The position numbers were made by a program, and so were the translations under genes. This document shows, piece by piece, positions 25,787-35,804 of a DNA stretch of 45,778 nucleotides. This DNA comes from Metaclostridioides mangenotii (GTDB taxonomy: Bacteria > Bacillota > Clostridia > Peptostreptococcales > Peptostreptococcaceae), in assembly GCF_018917235.1 (NCBI RefSeq), contig NZ_JAHLOF010000011.1, positions 1-45,778 of the forward strand, read 5' to 3'. The notes under the pieces are model-generated. The model did no database searches, was not told the origin of the DNA, and saw nothing but the letters and a program-made list of their open reading frames with translations. Numbering within the stretch: position 1 is the stretch's first letter; every line of letters starts with the position of its first letter.

Positions 25787-26578
25787 TTATTCTAAGTTTA
25801 ATTTGTTATCTAAAATATAACTTGTTCCAAAGAAAAACGCAAGTACTTGGGCTAAAGTCCATATTAATACTGCTAAAATACCTGGATTGTTATATAAATG
25901 CCCGTAGTATATACCCGTATAAGTGTCCATGCTTCCACTTAACGCTGGGATAAACTGTCCTAAAAAGCTTTGTAAAATTGACAATAATACTAAAATTACA
26001 ATGAACGCTACAAATGCAACTAATTTTCTATGTCTATTAAATCTAGGTAATTGTCCTAGAGATAGTACAAAATATACTAAAACTATAAAAGATGCAAATC
26101 CTAATATTCCTGTAATTACTATAGTTAATAAGTCTAAAGCATTTTGAAAGTTGAATAACCATTTGAAAATTTCGCTAAAAACCTCTGGCATATATTTAAA
26201 TACTTCAATACCTCCTACGCTAATCATCAATATAAACATTACAAACATTGCAACTGTAAAACTTAAAACCCCAAATATACAAGATGATAAGCACTTTGAT
26301 AATATAAGGGTTTTACTGCTTACAGGAAGCGTAAACATTAAATATCCTTCATCTTCTAATAAATTTTTACTAAATCTCTGTATTATAACCATTATTGTTA
26401 ATACAACTAGTGAGACAAATAGCCCACCCATTACAAATCCTGATATACCTTGTGCTAGTATTGAAGTTGTTTTACCAGATAATCCAGCTATTATAGAAAC
26501 AACTATTAGAGCTAAATAAAGCGGGAAAAACGTTCTAGCACTAGCTTTAAGTTCATATTTTAATAATTTTCCTAACAT
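25787..26578 (-). CDS. ABC transporter permease (GntR-linked operon)
   Basis: 263 residues with about six hydrophobic segments. A short cytosolic start, MLGKLLKYELKASART, is typical of ABC-2-type exporter subunits. RFSKNLLEDEGYLMFTLPVSSKTLILSK resembles other clostridial permeases of this kind. Its ATG overlaps the end of the ATPase gene, so they are made together. Substrate is unknown; relatives in YtrA-type operons respond to cell-wall stress or lantibiotics. Confidence 0.8.
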   Translation of the reverse strand: MLGKLLKYELKASARTFFPLYLALIVVSIIAGLSGKTTSILAQGISGFVMGGLFVSLVVLTIMVIIQRFSKNLLEDEGYLMFTLPVSSKTLILSKCLSSCIFGVLSFTVAMFVMFILMISVGGIEVFKYMPEVFSEIFKWLFNFQNALDLLTIVITGILGFASFIVLVYFVLSLGQLPRFNRHRKLVAFVAFIVILVLLSILQSFLGQFIPALSGSMDTYTGIYYGHLYNNPGILAVLIWTLAQVLAFFFGTSYILDNKLNLE

Positions 26579-27291
26579 CTGAATTCCTCCCTAAACAACG
26601 AATCTATTGATTTTCCTTTTTCCTCTTTAATTTGTTCTACATTACCCTGTAAAACTATATCTCCATATGATAAGAATATAATTTCATCACATATATTTTC
26701 TATTTCACTTATTAAATGTGTAGCTATTAAAAGAGTACTATCTTCGTTGTAGTTTTGAAGAATAGTTCTAAGTATATAAGATCTAGCTGCTGGATCGACT
26801 CCACCTATAGGTTCATCAAGTATATAAAGTTCTGCCTTTCTTGACATTACTAGTATTAATTGAACTTTTTCTTTTGTACCTTTTGACATAGTTTTCAACT
26901 TTTCTTCAGGATCTATATTCAGATCCTTTAGCATTTGTATAGCCTTATCTACATCAAAATCAGTATAGAAATCTGCAAAGAATTTTATTATGTCTTTAAC
27001 TTTCATCCAATCATTTAGGTATGTTCTCTCTGGTAAGTATGATACCAATGCCTTAGTTTCTATAGAAGGCTTCATACCCTCAATTAAAACTTCACCACTA
27101 TCTGGATGTAGTAAGCCATTTAAAATTTTTATCATTGTACTCTTACCACTACCATTAGGACCTAAAAGACCAACTATTTTTCCTCTTGGTATATTAAGAT
27201 TTATCCCTTTTAGAGCTTCTTTTTTACCATAATTTTTTCTCAAATCTTTAAATTCAGCTACATAACCTTTATCAAGTCTGATGTTGCTCAT
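26572..27291 (-). CDS. ABC transporter ATP-binding protein (GntR-linked operon)
   Basis: 239 residues with Walker A GPNGSGKST, signature MSKGTKEKVQ, Walker B LYILDEPIGGVDP and switch His in IATHLI. The signature is SKGTK rather than SGGQ, as in YtrB- and EcsA-like exporters. GGGGAG precedes the ATG, one base after the regulator stop. It energises the permease encoded next. Confidence 0.9.
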   Translation of the reverse strand: MSNIRLDKGYVAEFKDLRKNYGKKEALKGINLNIPRGKIVGLLGPNGSGKSTMIKILNGLLHPDSGEVLIEGMKPSIETKALVSYLPERTYLNDWMKVKDIIKFFADFYTDFDVDKAIQMLKDLNIDPEEKLKTMSKGTKEKVQLILVMSRKAELYILDEPIGGVDPAARSYILRTILQNYNEDSTLLIATHLISEIENICDEIIFLSYGDIVLQGNVEQIKEEKGKSIDSLFREEFRC

Positions 27292-27292
27292 G

Positions 27293-27661
27293 CTATTTCT
27301 CCCCTTTCAAACTTTCGATAATTATTTCAATCATCTGTTCTTCGTCATACCCTAGTCTATTAAGTATTTCTCTTAATTTTTCTATTTCCATTTTAGCTAT
27401 ACTTTTTTTAAGATCTTCTATCTTTGATTTATCTTCTGTTACAAATCTACCCTTTGTTCTCTGGCTGTAAACAAGACCTTCTCTTTCAAGCTCTGATAGA
27501 GCCCTTTGCATAGTATTTGGGTTTACCTCAGCCTCTTCTGCCATGGTTCTTACCGACTCTAATCTTGAGCCTATCTGCAATTCACCAGAAATTATTTTAA
27601 ATTTTAAGTATTCTATTAACTGAATATATATAGGCTTATTATTGTCAAATTGCCACTCCAT
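27293..27661 (-). CDS. GntR-family regulator, YtrA subfamily
   Basis: 122 residues. An N-terminal winged helix (YIQLIEYLKFKIISGELQIGSRLESVRTMAEEAEVNPNT, as separate helices) contains the recognition segment NPNTMQRALSELEREGLVYS. Only a short C-terminal helical dimerisation tail follows, as in YtrA-type regulators linked to ABC transporters. It begins the operon and is preceded by a perfect palindrome over its own -10 box, so it is probably autoregulated. GAGGAGG precedes the ATG. Confidence 0.9.
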   Translation of the reverse strand: MEWQFDNNKPIYIQLIEYLKFKIISGELQIGSRLESVRTMAEEAEVNPNTMQRALSELEREGLVYSQRTKGRFVTEDKSKIEDLKKSIAKMEIEKLREILNRLGYDEEQMIEIIIESLKGEK

Positions 27662-27704
27662 TAAAGAGCACCTCCTCTATTTTTTATGTATCAATGTATT
27701 ATTC

Positions 27705-27738
27705 GTATTATTGTATTAATCTGTTAATACAATAATAC
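27705..27738. promoter_or_regulatory. Palindromic operator of the GntR-ABC operon
   Basis: A perfect 15-bp inverted repeat GTATTATTGTATTAA / TTAATACAATAATAC with a four-base centre. It covers the -10 box and the likely start point of the operon promoter, the position expected for a repressor. Confidence 0.75.
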
Positions 27739-27760
27739 AATGCCTATAATATTCTGTCAA
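27732..27760 (-). promoter_or_regulatory. Promoter of the GntR-ABC operon
   Basis: Minus-strand TTGACA (27760-27755), 17 bp, TATTAT (27737-27732). The -10 box lies inside the upstream arm of the palindromic operator. Confidence 0.75.
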
Positions 27761-27777
27761 GTACTTTTAAAATAAAA

Positions 27778-27802
27778 AATCCTTGGAACTAGTCCAAGGA
27801 TT
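27778..27802 (-). terminator. Terminator after the PIN/TRAM gene
   Basis: AATCCTTGGA / TCCAAGGATT stem with a five-base loop, followed on the minus strand by TTTTATTTT. Confidence 0.85.
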
Positions 27803-27823
27803 GATTTTTATACTTTTAGTATT

Positions 27824-28915
27824 TTAATTTTTTGGTTTTGCAAAGATCATTCTTCCTGCTGGTGTCTGAAGAACAGATGTAACAAGTACTTTTATAGTCT
27901 CATTCATATGTCTTCTTCCGCCATCCACTACGATCATAGTTCCATCGTCAAGATATGCAATTCCTTGCTGAGCTTCTTTACCATCTTTAACAACTTGAAC
28001 CACCATATCTTCACCAGGTATTACTACTGGCTTAATGGCATTTGCAAGTTCGTTTATGTTTAATACATCAACTCCTTGGAATTGCGCAACTTTATTTAAA
28101 TTATAGTCGTTAGTAACTACTTTTCCATTTAAAACTTGAGCTAGCTTAAGTAGTTTACTATCGACTTCAGCTATATCATCAAAGTCTCTCTCACTTATCT
28201 CAACGTCTATATTCAATTCTTGTTGTATTATGTTTAGTATATCCAGACCTCTTCTACCTCTGACCCTTTTAAGATCATCCGATGAGTCTGCGATATGTCT
28301 AAGTTCTTCTAATACAAATGCTGGTATTATCAAAGTACCTTCAACAAATCCTGTTTTACAGATATCTGCAATTCTACCGTCTATTATAACACTAGTGTCT
28401 AATACTTTTGGCGGTATAGGTTTGACTTTATCTTTTTTAGATTCTTTGTCCTTTTCTTTAGATGACCCTGACGTTCTAGTCAATTTACTTAGATTAAATA
28501 AGTCATTTTTACTTTTAAGAACAATTTTCATTCCTACATATCCTAAACATAAATAAAGTAATAAAGATACAAATCCTCCTACTAATGGTATTTGATTAAA
28601 AATACCGCTAACCAGGTAAGCAACTACAAATCCACCAATTATACCTATAGAACCTAATAATATATCAACTTGTGGATATTTAGAAAGCTCCTTATCTAAT
28701 ACCTTTGCGACATCTTTTGATTTTTTAGATGCCCAAGGTTCTATTAGATAACCTAAGATAGCAAGTACGATACCAAATATAATAGCAGCTATGAGTCCAT
28801 ATAGTTCTCTACCAAAAGTTAACATTTCAAAAGATTTTGCTAGAGTCGAGTAAGAAGTAAAACCAATTATAAATCCAATTAAACTAAATACTAATCTTAT
28901 GGCTTTCCTTATCAA
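27824..28915 (-). CDS. PIN/TRAM-domain membrane protein (YacL type)
   Basis: 363 residues. About four membrane segments occupy the first 150 residues. A linker follows, then a PIN nuclease-like domain (VLDTSVIIDGRIADI with its acids, RRGLDILNII, KVVTNDYNLNKVAQ), and a C-terminal TRAM RNA-binding domain (DDGTMIVVDGGRRHMNETI). The frame reaches an ATG at 28972, but GGGGGTG lies before the TTG at 28915, so that is chosen. The family commonly sits next to disA and ispD in Firmicutes. Function is unproven; RNA binding or cleavage at the membrane is inferred. Confidence 0.88.
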   Translation of the reverse strand: MIRKAIRLVFSLIGFIIGFTSYSTLAKSFEMLTFGRELYGLIAAIIFGIVLAILGYLIEPWASKKSKDVAKVLDKELSKYPQVDILLGSIGIIGGFVVAYLVSGIFNQIPLVGGFVSLLLYLCLGYVGMKIVLKSKNDLFNLSKLTRTSGSSKEKDKESKKDKVKPIPPKVLDTSVIIDGRIADICKTGFVEGTLIIPAFVLEELRHIADSSDDLKRVRGRRGLDILNIIQQELNIDVEISERDFDDIAEVDSKLLKLAQVLNGKVVTNDYNLNKVAQFQGVDVLNINELANAIKPVVIPGEDMVVQVVKDGKEAQQGIAYLDDGTMIVVDGGRRHMNETIKVLVTSVLQTPAGRMIFAKPKN

Positions 28916-28999
28916 TTTTTCACCCCCTTGTATTTTAATATTATAGACTAAAGTATACACTATATTCAACATAAAGAAGGAAAATTCACTTAAAATTCA

Positions 29000-30070
29000 C
29001 TATATCTTCTTATCTAAAAGCACTAATTGTTGCATTTTTACCAGCTCATTTTTTATGTGTTTGGCCCTAATTTCTCCTACTCCATCGACATCACAAAGTG
29101 TGTCTAATGATGCACATAAAACACTCTGAAAATTTTCAAAGTAGCATGCTAAATTGTCTACTATCGTATTTGGTAATCTATGAATTTTGCTCAGAATTCT
29201 ATATCCTTTTGATCTGATTTGCATATCCATATTTTCAGATGTATCCTTATATCCAAGTAGCTTTGCAATCTTAGTCAAGTCTATCAAATCTTCTGATGAT
29301 AGTTTCTTTATATTTTCTTTAAAAGTTGAAATTTCGTCCTCGGAAATATTATAATCTTTAAAAACTTGATCTAGATCAAAATATGTTGTTCCCATAAGCT
29401 CTTCTAATTGCATACTGACTAGAGTACCTTCATCACCAAGTTCGATAACGTATTTTTCTATAATATTTGTAACCCTCATAACCATTTCAATTTTTTGCAT
29501 GACTAAAGCTACATCGTAAACTGTAACTAAATCATTAAATTCTAGTGTATTTAAACTAGCGATAACTTGATCCAATACTGATTTATATTTTTCTAAAGTC
29601 TGTATCGCTTGATTTACTTTAGTGAATATCTTAGATATATCTTCTATTTCGTACTTGTGATTTCCTCTATAAATTGTTATGATACTTCTTTTTTGTGAAA
29701 CGCTTATTACGATTGCATCAGTCTGCTTTGCCACTCTTTCAGCTGTTCTGTGTCTTGTTCCTGTTTCAGATGAAGGAATCGAGTTGTCTGGTACAAGCTG
29801 TACATTTGCATGCAATATCTTTTTTAGATTTCCACTCAATACTATAGCCCCGTCCATTTTAGCTAGTTCATATAAATAAGCTGAAGAATAATCAGCGTTT
29901 ATCGAAAAACCACCATTTACTAAACTCATTACCTCTTCTCCTGTAGAAAGTACAATTAAAGCACCTGTCTTTGCTTTTAAAACATTGTTTAGACCTCTTC
30001 TGAGAGGAGTTCCTGGAGATATCATTTTTAATGCTTCTAGCATATCTTTATTGTTTAAAATATCATCCAT
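29000..30070 (-). CDS. disA: DNA integrity scanning protein DisA, diadenylate cyclase
   Basis: 356 residues. The N-terminal DAC domain has MDGAIVLSG (DGA motif) and GTRHRTAERVAKQTDA (RHR motif), which bind ATP and make cyclic di-AMP. A helical spine follows, and the C-terminal helix-hairpin-helix domain ends LCDVDGVGEIRAKHI for branched DNA. Its ribosome site overlaps the stop of radA, and RadA is known to bind and restrain DisA in Bacillus. Confidence 0.95.
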   Translation of the reverse strand: MDDILNNKDMLEALKMISPGTPLRRGLNNVLKAKTGALIVLSTGEEVMSLVNGGFSINADYSSAYLYELAKMDGAIVLSGNLKKILHANVQLVPDNSIPSSETGTRHRTAERVAKQTDAIVISVSQKRSIITIYRGNHKYEIEDISKIFTKVNQAIQTLEKYKSVLDQVIASLNTLEFNDLVTVYDVALVMQKIEMVMRVTNIIEKYVIELGDEGTLVSMQLEELMGTTYFDLDQVFKDYNISEDEISTFKENIKKLSSEDLIDLTKIAKLLGYKDTSENMDMQIRSKGYRILSKIHRLPNTIVDNLACYFENFQSVLCASLDTLCDVDGVGEIRAKHIKNELVKMQQLVLLDKKI

Positions 30071-30076
30071 ATACTA

Positions 30077-31444
30077 CTAGCCTCCTAACACTATATTAAT
30101 GGCTTGCCTTAAATTCTCTGCTGGCAAGATTTTTATTCCTTTCGTATCCTTTACTAATTCATAATTGCTCTTTGGAATTACTATTTGTTTAAATCCAAGT
30201 TTTTTACACTCAGCAATTCTTTTTTCAATAAAACTTACTGCTCTAATCTCTCCAGTAAGTCCCACCTCACCCGTAACGGCTATATTTTCATCAATTGCTA
30301 TATTTTTAAAACTTGATGCTACAGCAATTGCTATACCTAAATCAATAGATGGCTCGTTAATTTTAATTCCTCCCACTATATTTAGATATACATCTTGATT
30401 TTGAATTTGAAGTCCTACGCGCTTCTCTAGAACAGCCAGAAGCATTGCAACTCTATTGTAGTCAACACCTGTAGATGTTCTCTTTGGTATACCAAAACTT
30501 GTTGGAGATACAAGTGCTTGAAGTTCGATAAGCATCGGTCTAGTACCCTCAACAGTTGAAATTATAACAGATCCTGAGACATCCTTTGGTTTTTCTGAAA
30601 TAAGTACTTTAGATGGGTTCTCTAATTCTTCAAGGCCTGTGTCTCTCATTTCAAAAACTCCAAGTTCATTTGTAGATCCAAATCTATTTTTTACTGCTCT
30701 AACTAATCTATATGTGTTATATCTCTCACCTTCAAAGTATAATACTGTGTCTACCATGTGCTCTAATAACTTAGGACCTGCTAACGAACCTTCCTTTGTA
30801 ACATGTCCAACTAAAAAAGTTGATATACCCATTTTTTTAGCTATTTTCATGAACTTTGAAGTACCTTCTTTTATCTGACTTACTGTACCTGGAGCAGATG
30901 CTATTTCTGGATTATAAACAGTTTGAATTGAATCTAGTATTATCATTTCTGGATCTATCTTATCCAGCTGTGCCTCTATTAAGCTTAAATTATTTTCTGC
31001 GAATATATAGAGGTTATTTGAATTTATTCCTAGTCTTTGTGCTCTCATTTTTATCTGTGATTCAGACTCTTCACCTGTAATATAAAGAACTTTTTTACCT
31101 GACTCTGCTACGTTACTAGAAACTTGTATAAGCATCGTGGATTTTCCTATACCAGGATCGCCTCCCACTAGCACTAGAGATCCTTTTACAACTCCACCAC
31201 CAAGTACTCTATCAAGTTCATTTATACAAGTACTAAATCTTTCTTCACCCTTTGATCTGATAGAATTTATTGTCACTGGTTTAGAACTAGATTTATCAAC
31301 AATAAAGGTTTCTTTTTTTACACTCTTATCGTCGATTTCCTCTACAAATGTATTCCATTTTGTACATTCTGGGCATTTACCTAGCCATTTTGCTGTTTCG
31401 TACCCACAGTTTTGACATACGTATTTTGTTTTAATCTTTGCCAT
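30077..31444 (-). CDS. radA: DNA repair protein RadA/Sms
   Basis: 455 residues. A zinc finger (YVCQNCGYETAKWLGKCPEC) starts the protein. The RecA-like core shows GGDPGIGKST (Walker A) and the RadA signature VKNRFGST. The C-terminal Lon-protease-like domain lacks a protease site. RadA drives branch migration in recombination. Located upstream of disA in a two-gene unit. Confidence 0.96.
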   Translation of the reverse strand: MAKIKTKYVCQNCGYETAKWLGKCPECTKWNTFVEEIDDKSVKKETFIVDKSSSKPVTINSIRSKGEERFSTCINELDRVLGGGVVKGSLVLVGGDPGIGKSTMLIQVSSNVAESGKKVLYITGEESESQIKMRAQRLGINSNNLYIFAENNLSLIEAQLDKIDPEMIILDSIQTVYNPEIASAPGTVSQIKEGTSKFMKIAKKMGISTFLVGHVTKEGSLAGPKLLEHMVDTVLYFEGERYNTYRLVRAVKNRFGSTNELGVFEMRDTGLEELENPSKVLISEKPKDVSGSVIISTVEGTRPMLIELQALVSPTSFGIPKRTSTGVDYNRVAMLLAVLEKRVGLQIQNQDVYLNIVGGIKINEPSIDLGIAIAVASSFKNIAIDENIAVTGEVGLTGEIRAVSFIEKRIAECKKLGFKQIVIPKSNYELVKDTKGIKILPAENLRQAINIVLGG

Positions 31445-31630
31445 TATTATCTTCCCCTATTTTTTGAATATTAGTTATATATTTTAATTTTTTCCATTAA
31501 ATTTTCTTTGTCGGTATATTAATTTTAACATATGTTCGATTTTTATGTTTGATATGTAATCTAAAATTTATTCTGTTATTAATTTTGTGTTTTAACTAAA
31601 AAATAATTTAAGAATAGTCATTAATAAAAT

Positions 31631-31692
31631 AAAGTGACATCCTAACTTTATCCTTATGTAAAACATAATATTGATTGTTAGAATATCACTTT
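31631..31692 (-). terminator. Terminator of the DUF3841 gene
   Basis: A long stem starting AAAGTGA / TCACTTT, with two mismatches and an inner TTATGT / ACATAA pair. TTATTTTATT follows on the minus strand. Confidence 0.55.
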
Positions 31693-31728
31693 ATAATCTT
31701 TTATATAAATTCTTAATCTTTTCTTACT

Positions 31729-32292
31729 CTAGAAATCTTCTGTTATGTTTGTTATCCATTCTCTCTTTATTTCCCAAAGTGTGCCTACTTTTGCATCACT
31801 TAGCTTTATATTTTCATCAAATAATCTATCCCAGCTTTTAATTATCTTCTTTTTTATATTTGGATAAAAATTGCTAATATATGCCTGACAATCATCTATA
31901 CAGTATGATTTAAGTAATTTATCGTGTTCAATTCTGTCATTTTCATCTGAATGTATGTACATATAGTTGACTATATACCCCCATTTATCAAGATCCATTG
32001 TTATTAGCTTATCTTTATCAATCTCAATCTCAATTAGAACATTTCCCTCACTATTTGGTATCTTTGAATCCTCAGTTACAGACACCCATATAGGAAAATT
32101 AACATCATTAGGGACAGGTACTATCTCGCTAGCTTTATTCTTATACCAATTATATAACTTTAGATATAAGTCTGAGTGATCCTCCATTTTGTTTATTATG
32201 TACTCTTTCTTTACAATGTATCTACCCAATTTGTCTAATTGTCGAAGTATATCTTTGTGTTGCTTAGTCCAAACTTTAACTTTACATGACAT
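31729..32292 (-). CDS. DUF3841-family protein
   Basis: 187 residues, soluble. The start VKVWTKQHKDILRQLDKLGR, the IVKKEYI segment, and VPNDVNFPIWVSV match my memory of DUF3841, a family of uncharacterised Firmicute proteins. Later VGTLWEIKREWI is also characteristic. GGGAGTG precedes the ATG. It has its own terminator and lies between the membrane protein gene and radA. No function can be stated. Confidence 0.7.
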   Translation of the reverse strand: MSCKVKVWTKQHKDILRQLDKLGRYIVKKEYIINKMEDHSDLYLKLYNWYKNKASEIVPVPNDVNFPIWVSVTEDSKIPNSEGNVLIEIEIDKDKLITMDLDKWGYIVNYMYIHSDENDRIEHDKLLKSYCIDDCQAYISNFYPNIKKKIIKSWDRLFDENIKLSDAKVGTLWEIKREWITNITEDF

Positions 32293-32405
32293 AAATTACA
32301 CTCCCTTTTAAACTTTAAAATTTCGTAAACTCTAATTAAAATTTTTTCATATTTGGTTTTGATTTCTGAATTAGCATATAACTAACTTAAATAGATTAAA
32401 TAAAT

Positions 32406-33068
32406 TTATAACTTTCTTATACTTCTCCTATTTTTATATCGTAACTTTATATAATTTTCAAAATAATATTTCGATCTATTAAAATATTCTTCAGATTCAA
32501 TCTTATCTCCGTCTAAAATTCCTTTATATACCTCGATTAAATACTCATTTGCTTTTACTAAATGATGTCTTCCACTTTGAACAGTTTTGCTATTGATTTC
32601 TATTTTATCCAAACTTTTAAATATAGATATGCTTCGATCTAACTCATCATCTATAAGATCTATATTTATACTGTTATCAAAATATATTTCCACTTTATTT
32701 TCTAGTATGTCTTTATAAATTTTTTCATAATAATTTAGTAAATTCCACTCTTCATTTTTAGTTATTTTCTCTACTTCATTAATATCTTTATTAATATCTT
32801 TATTAATATCTTCATTAATTTTTTTATTAGAATTGTTTGTTTTTTTTCTATAAAACCATTGTGTAATTAGTAATAACCCCAAAATACCCTTTTCATCTAA
32901 CATAGCTAATGCTATAAAAACCATAATGACTGATTCAAATAGTAATTTCACATACTTAATAAAACTAACCTTACTATTTTTTATGTCATTATATATTAAT
33001 ATTAATAAATTCGTTATCGTATAGCTAAAAATGATCATAATTAACAACTCAAAGAAAAAAGATTTCAT
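32406..33068 (-). CDS. Unknown membrane protein with Asp-Ile-Asn repeat
   Basis: 220 residues. Two hydrophobic N-terminal segments (about 5-25 and 43-72) are followed by KKTNNSNKK, then a short repeat of the units DINK/DINE. A mostly helical acidic-basic soluble domain ends in a basic tail (KLRYKNRRSIRKL). AAGGA precedes the ATG. I do not recognise the family. It is placed between clpC and the DUF3841 gene, where relatives of this operon usually run from clpC directly to radA. Confidence 0.65.
   Translation of the reverse strand: MKSFFFELLIMIIFSYTITNLLILIYNDIKNSKVSFIKYVKLLFESVIMVFIALAMLDEKGILGLLLITQWFYRKKTNNSNKKINEDINKDINKDINEVEKITKNEEWNLLNYYEKIYKDILENKVEIYFDNSINIDLIDDELDRSISIFKSLDKIEINSKTVQSGRHHLVKANEYLIEVYKGILDGDKIESEEYFNRSKYYFENYIKLRYKNRRSIRKL
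32779..32814. repeat. Three 12-bp tandem repeats inside the membrane protein gene
   Basis: Units TTAATATCTTTA, TTAATATCTTTA, TTAATATCTTCA in direct array. They encode DINK/E in frame, so changes in copy number would not shift the frame. Confidence 0.8.
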
Positions 33069-33311
33069 ATAATTAATCCTTCCATGTTTAAAATCCCTAG
33101 AATAAAAACTTTATAGTCGACTTTGAACTAACAAAGTATAGGAATATGTTGGTAAGTATAAATTAATTATACAATATATTCCGTATGCTAATTATATAAA
33201 TTTTTTATAAAAAATATCCCAAAAATTATCTGAGATATCCACCCTATTCTTATTCATTATTAAAACCTTATCTATTACCATTTGTATTAATATAAGTTTA
33301 TTTGAATCAAA

Positions 33312-33336
33312 AAAAGGATGGAATAACCATCCTTTT
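33312..33336 (-). terminator. Terminator of the ctsR-clpC operon
   Basis: AAAAGGATGG / CCATCCTTTT stem, five-base loop, followed on the minus strand by more T. About 20 bp after the clpC stop. Confidence 0.85.
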
Positions 33337-33356
33337 AATCTAAGACATTAATTTTT

Positions 33357-35804
33357 TTATTTAGCACTGAACACTATCTTATCATCTATTACACTTGCTA
33401 AAACATCGCTGCCCTTTTTAACATCTCCTCTTAAAATAGCTTCAGATAATTCATCCTCAAGTTGTTTCTGTATAGCTCTCTTAAGCGGTCTCGCTCCGTA
33501 TTCTAGATCAGTGCCTTCTTTAGATATCAATTCTACAGCTTCATCACTGATATCAAGTTTTATATTCATTTCTTTAAGTCTGTTTACTACTTCTTTTGTC
33601 ATTAATTTTACTATTTTTCCTATATCTTCTTTTGATAATGAGTGGAATACTACTATATCATCAATTCTGTTTAAAAATTCTGGTCTAAATCTATTTTTAA
33701 GCTCACCCATTATGTTTTCTTTCATTTTTTCGTATTCATTTTTAGCTGCATCTTCACCTTTTGCCGTAGAGAATCCCATGACTTTTTCTTTTCTAATGGT
33801 TGATGCGCCTACATTTGATGTCATTATTATTATTGTATTCTTAAAGTCTACTGTTCTTCCTTTTGAATCTGTAAGTCTTCCGTCATCAAGTATCTGTAAA
33901 AGTATATTAAATACATCTGGATGAGCTTTTTCTATCTCATCAAATAAAACTACTGAATAAGGAGATCTTCTAACTTTTTCTGTTAATTGACCACCTTCAT
34001 CGTGACCTATATATCCTGGGGGCGAACCTATCATTCGAGATACTGCATGTTTCTCCATATATTCTGACATATCAATTCTTATTATCTGGTTCTCATCTCC
34101 AAATTGAACTTCAGCAAGTGCTTTTGACAATTCAGTCTTACCAACACCTGTAGGCCCTAAGAATAAGAACGAACCTATTGGCCTATTTGGATCTTTAAGC
34201 CCTGCTCTAGATCTTCTTATTGCTCTGGAAATAGATTCTACCGCTTGATCTTGGCCTATCACTCTATCATGAAGCTTTTGTTCTAGATTTAGAAGTTTAT
34301 CTGCCTCTTCTTCGACTATCCTACTAACAGGTATTCCAGTCCAAAGACCTACTACATCTGCTATTACTTCACTATCTACTATATCTGCATTTTTAGAGGA
34401 CTTGTTCCATCCATCTCTAACTTCCTTTAGTTTATTTTTAAGGTAACTTTGTTTATCTCTTATTTTTGCTGCGTTTTCAAAGTCTTGGCATCTGACTGCC
34501 TCTTCTTTTTCTTTGTCTATACTCTCTATTTCTGCCTCTATATCTTTTATTTCAGCAGGTGGAGTGTTCTCTTTTAATCTTACCCTTGAAGCTGCTTCAT
34601 CTATTAAGTCTATTGCTTTATCTGGTAAATACCTATCAGTAATGTATCTAACTGATAAATCGACTGCTTCCTTTAATGCCTCATCTGTTATCTTAACTTT
34701 ATGATGAGCCTCATACTTATCTCTAAGACCTTCTAGTATTTTAACAGCATCTTCTTTTGTTGGCTCTTCCACCATAACAGGTTGGAATCGTCTCTCTAAA
34801 GCCGCATCTTTTTCTACGTGTTTTCTATACTCATCTATAGTCGTAGCACCAATAATTTGCATCTCTCCTCTTGCTAGTGCTGGCTTTAGAATATTTGAAG
34901 CATCTATTGACCCTTCTCCAGTTGTTCCTGCTCCAATTATTGTGTGCATCTCATCTATAAATAAAATTATATTTCCACTTTGGATTACTTCATCTACTAC
35001 GTTTTTTATTCTTTCTTCGAATTCTCCTCTATACTTTGCTCCAGCTAGAAGTGATCCCATATCTAGTGTATAGATAGTTTTGTTCTTTAACGTATCTGGA
35101 ACGTTTCCGTTTGCTATATCAGTAGCAAGACCTTCTATTATAGCTGTTTTACCAACACCTGGATCCCCTATAAGAACAGGATTGTTCTTAGTTCTCCTAC
35201 TTAGTATCTGAATAATTCTCTCTATCTCTTTTGATCTTCCTATCACAGGATCAACTTTATTTTGTTTTGCATATTGTGTTAAATTACGTCCATATTTTTC
35301 TAGAGTTTTAGCTCCTTTTTCTCCACTGTTTGACGTGTAACCTCCACCACTTTGACCTTCATTTTTGTTTCCCATACCCATCATATCTACTGTACTTTGT
35401 GCAAGGCTTCTATCATCTACACCAGCTGCTTGAAGTAGTCTATTTGCAATTCCTTCACCCTCTTGAATTATAGCTAAAAGAATATGCTCTGTTCCTATAT
35501 AATTAGTTTGTAATTTATTTGAAAACATGCCTGCTAACTCTAGTATTTGTTTGCTTCTTGGACTAAAAGGAACGTCACTTTTAATTGGATCACCTTGTCC
35601 TTCTATTTCTATAATTCTACTCTCTAGATACTCTTCCGTTACACCTGCGTTAGTAAGTACTTTAGCTGCAACACCTTCCTCTTCCTTCAAAAGACCGTAT
35701 AATAGATGTTCACTACCTACTATATTATGTCCTAGTCTTTTAGAGAATTCCATTGCTATATCTACTGCTTTTTTTGCTCTCTGCGTAAATCTATTGAAGT
35801 TCAT
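33357..35804 (-). CDS. clpC: ATP-dependent Clp protease ATPase subunit ClpC
   Basis: 815 residues. The N domain has two Clp_N repeats ([32 protein letters not shown]). The first AAA module has [13 protein letters not shown] and the second has [16 protein letters not shown]. Between them lies the coiled middle domain with a UVR-like segment ([20 protein letters not shown]). It unfolds substrates for ClpP, including proteins marked by McsB. TTG at 35819 precedes GAGGTG, so the ATG at 35804 is used; it overlaps the last codons of mcsB. Confidence 0.96.
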   Translation of the reverse strand: MNFNRFTQRAKKAVDIAMEFSKRLGHNIVGSEHLLYGLLKEEEGVAAKVLTNAGVTEEYLESRIIEIEGQGDPIKSDVPFSPRSKQILELAGMFSNKLQTNYIGTEHILLAIIQEGEGIANRLLQAAGVDDRSLAQSTVDMMGMGNKNEGQSGGGYTSNSGEKGAKTLEKYGRNLTQYAKQNKVDPVIGRSKEIERIIQILSRRTKNNPVLIGDPGVGKTAIIEGLATDIANGNVPDTLKNKTIYTLDMGSLLAGAKYRGEFEERIKNVVDEVIQSGNIILFIDEMHTIIGAGTTGEGSIDASNILKPALARGEMQIIGATTIDEYRKHVEKDAALERRFQPVMVEEPTKEDAVKILEGLRDKYEAHHKVKITDEALKEAVDLSVRYITDRYLPDKAIDLIDEAASRVRLKENTPPAEIKDIEAEIESIDKEKEEAVRCQDFENAAKIRDKQSYLKNKLKEVRDGWNKSSKNADIVDSEVIADVVGLWTGIPVSRIVEEEADKLLNLEQKLHDRVIGQDQAVESISRAIRRSRAGLKDPNRPIGSFLFLGPTGVGKTELSKALAEVQFGDENQIIRIDMSEYMEKHAVSRMIGSPPGYIGHDEGGQLTEKVRRSPYSVVLFDEIEKAHPDVFNILLQILDDGRLTDSKGRTVDFKNTIIIMTSNVGASTIRKEKVMGFSTAKGEDAAKNEYEKMKENIMGELKNRFRPEFLNRIDDIVVFHSLSKEDIGKIVKLMTKEVVNRLKEMNIKLDISDEAVELISKEGTDLEYGARPLKRAIQKQLEDELSEAILRGDVKKGSDVLASVIDDKIVFSAK

